From: Bacillota bacterium
Lineage (GTDB): Bacteria; Bacillota; Clostridia; Peptostreptococcales; Anaerovoracaceae
Reading direction: 5' to 3'
Assembly: GCA_016286935.1 (NCBI GenBank)
Contig: JAEEUO010000034.1
Location: forward strand, 1-8,403
DNA length: 8,403 nt
The notes under the pieces: model-generated
Told to the model about the DNA's origin: nothing
Databases searched by the model: none
The model's input: the letters and a program-made list of their open reading frames with translations, nothing else
Translations under genes and position numbers: made by a program
Shown here: positions 7,493-8,403 of the stretch, in pieces
Layout of the letters: every line of letters starts with the position of its first letter
Position numbering within the stretch: the first letter of the stretch is position 1

Positions 7493-8392
7493 AGTGGAAA
7501 TAACCTCCTTGATAATACGTTCAGGCGTCGATGCACCTGCCGCAACGCCTATCTTATCATAATTCCTGAGCGTATGCAACGGCAATTCGCCACTATTTTC
7601 CGCAAAATACGAATTCGGGCAGACGCTTTTGGCGATCGCGAAGAGCTTGCGCGAATTCGCGCTCGCGGGGTCGCCGAGGACGACCATGCAGTCGGCCCAT
7701 CCGGCCAGCGCGCGGCAGCCGTCCTGGCGTTCGCGCGTCGCGCTGCAGATCGTGTTGCGGACGAGGAGTTTTTCGCCGAGCGCGTCCTTCAGCCGGTCCG
7801 TGATCCGCTTCCAGTTCTCCTCGATGAACGTCGTCTGGGAGACGCACACCCATTCCGCCGGAAGATCCCGCGAAGAGCCGTCCGCTCCCGCGAGCGTCCC
7901 GAGAAACGCCTCCGCGTCCTCCCCGGAGGCGATGACGAAGCACGGTTCCCCCGCCCAGCCGCGGATTCCCGCGACCTCCGGGTGCTTTTCGTCGCCGACG
8001 ATGACGACGCCCTTCCCGGCTTCGTTCGCTTCCCGCGCGATCGTGTGGATCCGCGCCACGAACGGGCAGGTCATGTCCTCGATCCGGAGCTTCGCCCTTT
8101 CCGCCGCGCCGTAGAACGCGGCCGGTTCGCCGTGGGCGCGGACGAGGATCCGGGCGCCCGGTTCGGCCTCGGATGGATCCGCGATCGTGCGGAGGCCCTT
8201 TGACTCGAGTTCTTCGATGACGCTCCGGTTGTGGATGAGGTGGCCGGTCGCGTAGACGCTCTCCCCTGTTTTCGCGCATTCCGCGAGCAGCGCGTCGGCC
8301 TTTCCGACGGCGTTCCGGACGCCGAAACAGAAGCCGGCGTTGTCGGCGAGGCGGATCTCCTTGTTGTCGTTCCGGAAGACGGTTTCGGCCAT
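6152..8392 (-). CDS. ispH-rpsA: Bifunctional 4-hydroxy-3-methylbut-2-enyl diphosphate reductase (IspH/LytB) – 30S ribosomal protein S1 fusion, 746 aa
   Basis: Residues 1–300 are IspH, the [4Fe-4S] enzyme that reduces HMBPP to IPP and DMAPP at the end of the MEP pathway. The three cluster cysteines are visible as C22 (FCFGV), C109 (MTCPFV) and C216 (TICSAT). Active-site landmarks are H54 (LIHN), H87 (RAHGE), H137-P-E139, Q186-T-T and the ASANS and AGASTPE segments. Residues 301–372 are an acidic, Ala/Glu/Pro-containing linker. Four S1 RNA-binding domains follow at about 375–445, 462–532, 548–618 and 634–705; domains 3 and 4 carry the classic YGAFV...DGL.HISEI pattern. Residues 707–746 are a low-complexity acidic tail. 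S1 binds mRNA on the 30S subunit; four domains rather than six is usual in Bacillota. The fusion is known in Clostridia and needs no frameshift here. The start at 8392 gives a full-length IspH N-terminus, but only 11 nt of upstream sequence are present (a possible GGGA 7 nt before ATG), so its promoter lies outside the window. Confidence 0.95.
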   Translation of the reverse strand: MAETVFRNDNKEIRLADNAGFCFGVRNAVGKADALLAECAKTGESVYATGHLIHNRSVIEELESKGLRTIADPSEAEPGARILVRAHGEPAAFYGAAERAKLRIEDMTCPFVARIHTIAREANEAGKGVVIVGDEKHPEVAGIRGWAGEPCFVIASGEDAEAFLGTLAGADGSSRDLPAEWVCVSQTTFIEENWKRITDRLKDALGEKLLVRNTICSATRERQDGCRALAGWADCMVVLGDPASANSRKLFAIAKSVCPNSYFAENSGELPLHTLRNYDKIGVAAGASTPERIIKEVISTMSEAITENKNLETVDAVSDFAAEEPVVTEAAPAEPVQDSKTEQEPKTMAKYPDDANDMESMMDLIEKSLRLPARGEIVEGEVVQVNDKFLVVNLGCKKDGVIPASEMTIEEGKTLSDLFKEGDTVQAKVLKTDDGDGNILLSKKKVELNENWGEITEALDNKEVVLAKVVKEVKGGVIAVYKEISGFIPMSQLSDHYVEKADEFIGKTLECKVSRVDPRRNKAVFSHKAFLEEEKKKRLAEVWENLHVGDIVEGTVKRFTDYGAFVDIGGIDGLLHISEISWGKLKHPQEALKIEEKIPVKILSMNEEKGKISLGLKQNRPEPWSVIDDKYQAGQLIEGKVVQIKEYGAFVELEPGLDGLVHISEIAYKRVANIADELSIGQIVKAEILEIDKERRRISLSIKKALGPEAPKAEEAPKAEAPAEEAPKAEEPAAEAAPEAEAPAEA
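6155..6274 (-). repeat. Low-complexity Ala/Glu/Pro/Lys repeat tail of S1
   Basis: The last 40 codons of the S1 part encode imperfect repeats of the type EEAPKAEAP (residues 707–746). At DNA level a perfect 20-bp direct repeat occurs at 6207–6226 and 6237–6256, with a period of 30 bp, that is ten codons. The tail is acidic with few lysines and probably disordered. Such tracts are prone to in-frame expansion and contraction. Confidence 0.8.
7504..7510 (-). promoter_or_regulatory. Internal Shine-Dalgarno AAGGAGG before the S1 part
   Basis: On the minus strand AAGGAGG is followed by 11 nt and then ATG at 7492. It is encoded by the codons for K295, E296 and V297 at the end of the IspH part. The match to anti-Shine-Dalgarno is full, while the spacing is a few bases longer than the usual optimum. 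It decides the case for a separate S1 start. Confidence 0.6.
7556..7585 (-). promoter_or_regulatory. Possible internal promoter for S1 within the ispH 3' part
   Basis: On the minus strand TTGCCG (7585–7580, four of six matches to TTGACA) is followed after 18 nt by TATGAT (7561–7556, five of six matches to TATAAT). Transcription would start near 7549, leaving a leader of roughly 57 nt before the ATG at 7492 that contains the AAGGAGG. The surrounding 110 bp (7511–7620) are about 47% G+C by hand count, against about 63% in a sampled 60-bp stretch of upstream ispH, so a promoter-like AT-rich island stands out. The box matches alone would not be convincing; the combination with the ribosome binding site raises the likelihood. 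Confidence 0.35.
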
Positions 8393-8403
8393 TTTACAGT
8401 CCC

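Noticed and set aside
6407..8203. Plus-strand open frame of 598 codons opposite ispH–rpsA
   Set aside because: It is antisense to two well-known conserved proteins and its translation resembles no family I know.
6152..8392. IspH–S1 fusion as a sequencing or assembly artefact
   Set aside because: Both parts are intact, the linker is in frame, and this fusion is a known feature of Clostridia and relatives.

Overview
The window looks like a piece of a GC-rich (about 60% G+C) Bacillota genome, most likely class Clostridia. The main reason is an IspH–ribosomal protein S1 fusion, a gene architecture known mainly from Clostridia and relatives. Strong AGGAGG-type ribosome binding sites and S1 with four rather than six S1 domains agree with this. 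All four genes lie on the minus strand, so they read from right to left. I saw no mobile element, CRISPR array, tRNA or rRNA.

Layout in transcription order. (1) 8392–6152: ispH (last step of the MEP isoprenoid pathway) fused in frame to ribosomal protein S1. Inside it, at the domain boundary, are a perfect AAGGAGG followed by an ATG, and a possible promoter, all in a locally AT-rich stretch. S1 may therefore also be made as a free protein from 7492. (2) 6130–6096: a convincing intrinsic terminator. (3) 5987–1230: one very large protein (1585 aa) with an N-terminal HD phosphohydrolase-type domain, a long helical HEAT-like middle, a NadD-like nucleotidyltransferase domain, a degenerate GNAT-like domain and a PRTase-like domain with an altered PRPP loop. 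(4) 1246–263: a lactate/malate-dehydrogenase-like protein that starts inside the end of the large gene (17-nt overlap) and has substitutions at catalytic positions. (5) 261–1: the first 87 codons of an unrecognised gene that starts 1 nt after the dehydrogenase stop and runs off the window.

Genes 3–5 are tightly coupled and probably form one operon, separated from ispH–rpsA by the terminator. A nucleotidyltransferase of the NAD-biosynthesis type, an HD domain, a PRTase fold and an NAD-dehydrogenase fold together suggest a nucleotide or pyridine-cofactor theme. This is inference: no substrate can be read from the sequence. The most notable items are the multidomain protein, whose combination I do not recognise as a characterised system, and the internal translation signals in the ispH–S1 fusion.
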